The translations under genes and the position numbers were made by a program. A stretch of 64,000 nt of DNA from NCBI GenBank assembly GCA_050293315.1, contig JBNKMS010000015.1, positions 35,650 to 99,649 of the forward strand. Reading direction: 5' to 3'. Source of the DNA: CBFDBF01 sp050293315 (GTDB lineage: Bacteria > Pseudomonadota > Gammaproteobacteria > Chromatiales > Chromatiaceae). The notes beneath the pieces were generated by a model, which did not search any database, was not told the DNA's origin, and worked only from the letters and a program-made list of their open reading frames with translations. Positions 63,689 through 64,000 of this stretch are shown in pieces (position 1 is the first letter of the stretch; each line of letters starts with the position of its first letter).

Positions 63689-64000
63689 TCTCCCCCTCCG
63701 CAGGTAGGCAAATCCTTTTCCTCCCCACTTTGGTAATAAATTTCGCAGCCTAAACAACCTATGGACTTAACTTACACCTATGTCTGGCTGCGAGTCCCTT
63801 TCTTTTATGCACGTAAAAGAAAGGGACGAAAGAAAAACGTGCCCGAGCGTTACCCCCTCCGGGTGCCCTGCGCTTCTCGTTTAAAGCGGGGCTGTCCATA
63901 AGGGGCATCCCTGCCCCTATGGACAGGAGCGACCTCCATGTCGCTCCCCTTCGGGCCTTTTCCGCTTGAAACTGTGATGCTCGGGGTAACACACGGGTTA
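63689..64000. other. Right-edge non-coding region with hairpin cluster
   Basis: 312 bp with no convincing gene. It holds three successive hairpins between 63794 and 63947 and looks like a repeated intergenic element. Frames through it encode low-quality arginine-rich peptides and are not called. Confidence 0.55.
63794..63947. repeat. Cluster of three hairpins
   Basis: Stem 1: GTCCCTTTCTTTTA / TAAAAGAAAGGGAC, 14 bp perfect, 6-base loop (63794-63827). Stem 2: CTGTCCATAAGGGGCA / TGCCCCTATGGACAG, one bulge (63892-63926). Stem 3: GGAGCGAC / GTCGCTCC (63926-63947). Likely a dispersed intergenic repeat family. Confidence 0.75.

Noticed and set aside
63759..63992. A 77-codon minus-strand frame at the right edge
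   Set aside because: It spans the three hairpins, is arginine-rich without domain signs, and is better explained as a repeat element.

Overview
The window reads as chromosome of a free-living-type gammaproteobacterium. Gene content (octaheme tetrathionate-reductase-like cytochrome, CbrAB/acetate module, Lap-type secretion, RpfC-like sensor, PtsP-RppH pair, complete housekeeping genes of gammaproteobacterial type) suggests a sulfur-oxidising lineage such as the Chromatiales/Sedimenticolaceae; this placement is inference from gene content, not from a marker gene. Genes are dense on both strands. No rRNA, tRNA, CRISPR array, transposase, integrase or phage gene was seen.

Layout. 1-2.8 kb: tRNA-hydroxylation protein TrhP/YegQ (cut by the window edge), then a membrane cytochrome b and an octaheme cytochrome c (a likely quinone-linked periplasmic redox module). 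3-11.2 kb: Uup ABC-F ATPase, an FNR-like regulator lacking one of the four FNR cysteines, a small gene behind a near-consensus FNR box, IspG, DUF3422, a K+ channel with RCK domains and DUF6394. 11.5-23.7 kb: a carbon/acetate module: a small cbrX-like ORF, CbrA-like symporter-kinase, a CbrB-like AAA+ regulator that lacks the GAFTGA sigma-54 contact loop, DUF4212 plus acetate-type Na+ symporter, a DUF294 signalling protein, an exonuclease, an unknown protein and acetyl-CoA synthetase. 23.6-23.8 kb holds a duplication of the 3' end of acs flanking two perfect hairpins. 23.9-34.1 kb: DUF1631, PilZ, PtsP, RppH, HAD phosphatase, an ECF sigma/anti-sigma pair and ClpB behind a clear heat-shock promoter.

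34.3-46.3 kb is the most interesting block: a Lap-type adhesion system read leftwards: LapG protease, LapD c-di-GMP receptor with degenerate GGDEF and EAL domains, a very small (486 aa) type I secretion substrate with a PAAG LapG-type cleavage motif at residues 102-105, a TolC-family porin with a perfect CRP-type palindrome upstream, a PAS/LuxR regulator, and the LapB/LapC exporter. A VPLPA-type C-terminal-anchor secreted protein at its left end shares an 18-bp promoter-proximal motif with the small adhesin. A cAMP phosphodiesterase (CpdA) lies 2.6 kb beyond the block.

46.4-64 kb: ProS, FabA, CpdA, YihY, Hda, PgsA, PurM-PurN-DUF3108, a ThiE/TenI-domain protein, RimO, a 26-residue membrane microprotein with its own strong ribosome site and terminator, a secreted cysteine-rich three-repeat protein with a BA14K-like tail, a PduO-type cobalamin adenosyltransferase, FkpB-IspH, an RpfC-like histidine kinase whose catalytic residues are all lost, endonuclease III, DUF1841 and a cluster of three hairpins at the right edge.

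How parts fit: c-di-GMP (LapD, PilZ), cAMP (CpdA, CRP-type sites), oxygen/redox (FNR-like), acetate/carbon (CbrAB-like) and PTS-Ntr (PtsP) signalling are all represented, with the Lap locus as the main candidate output for surface attachment.
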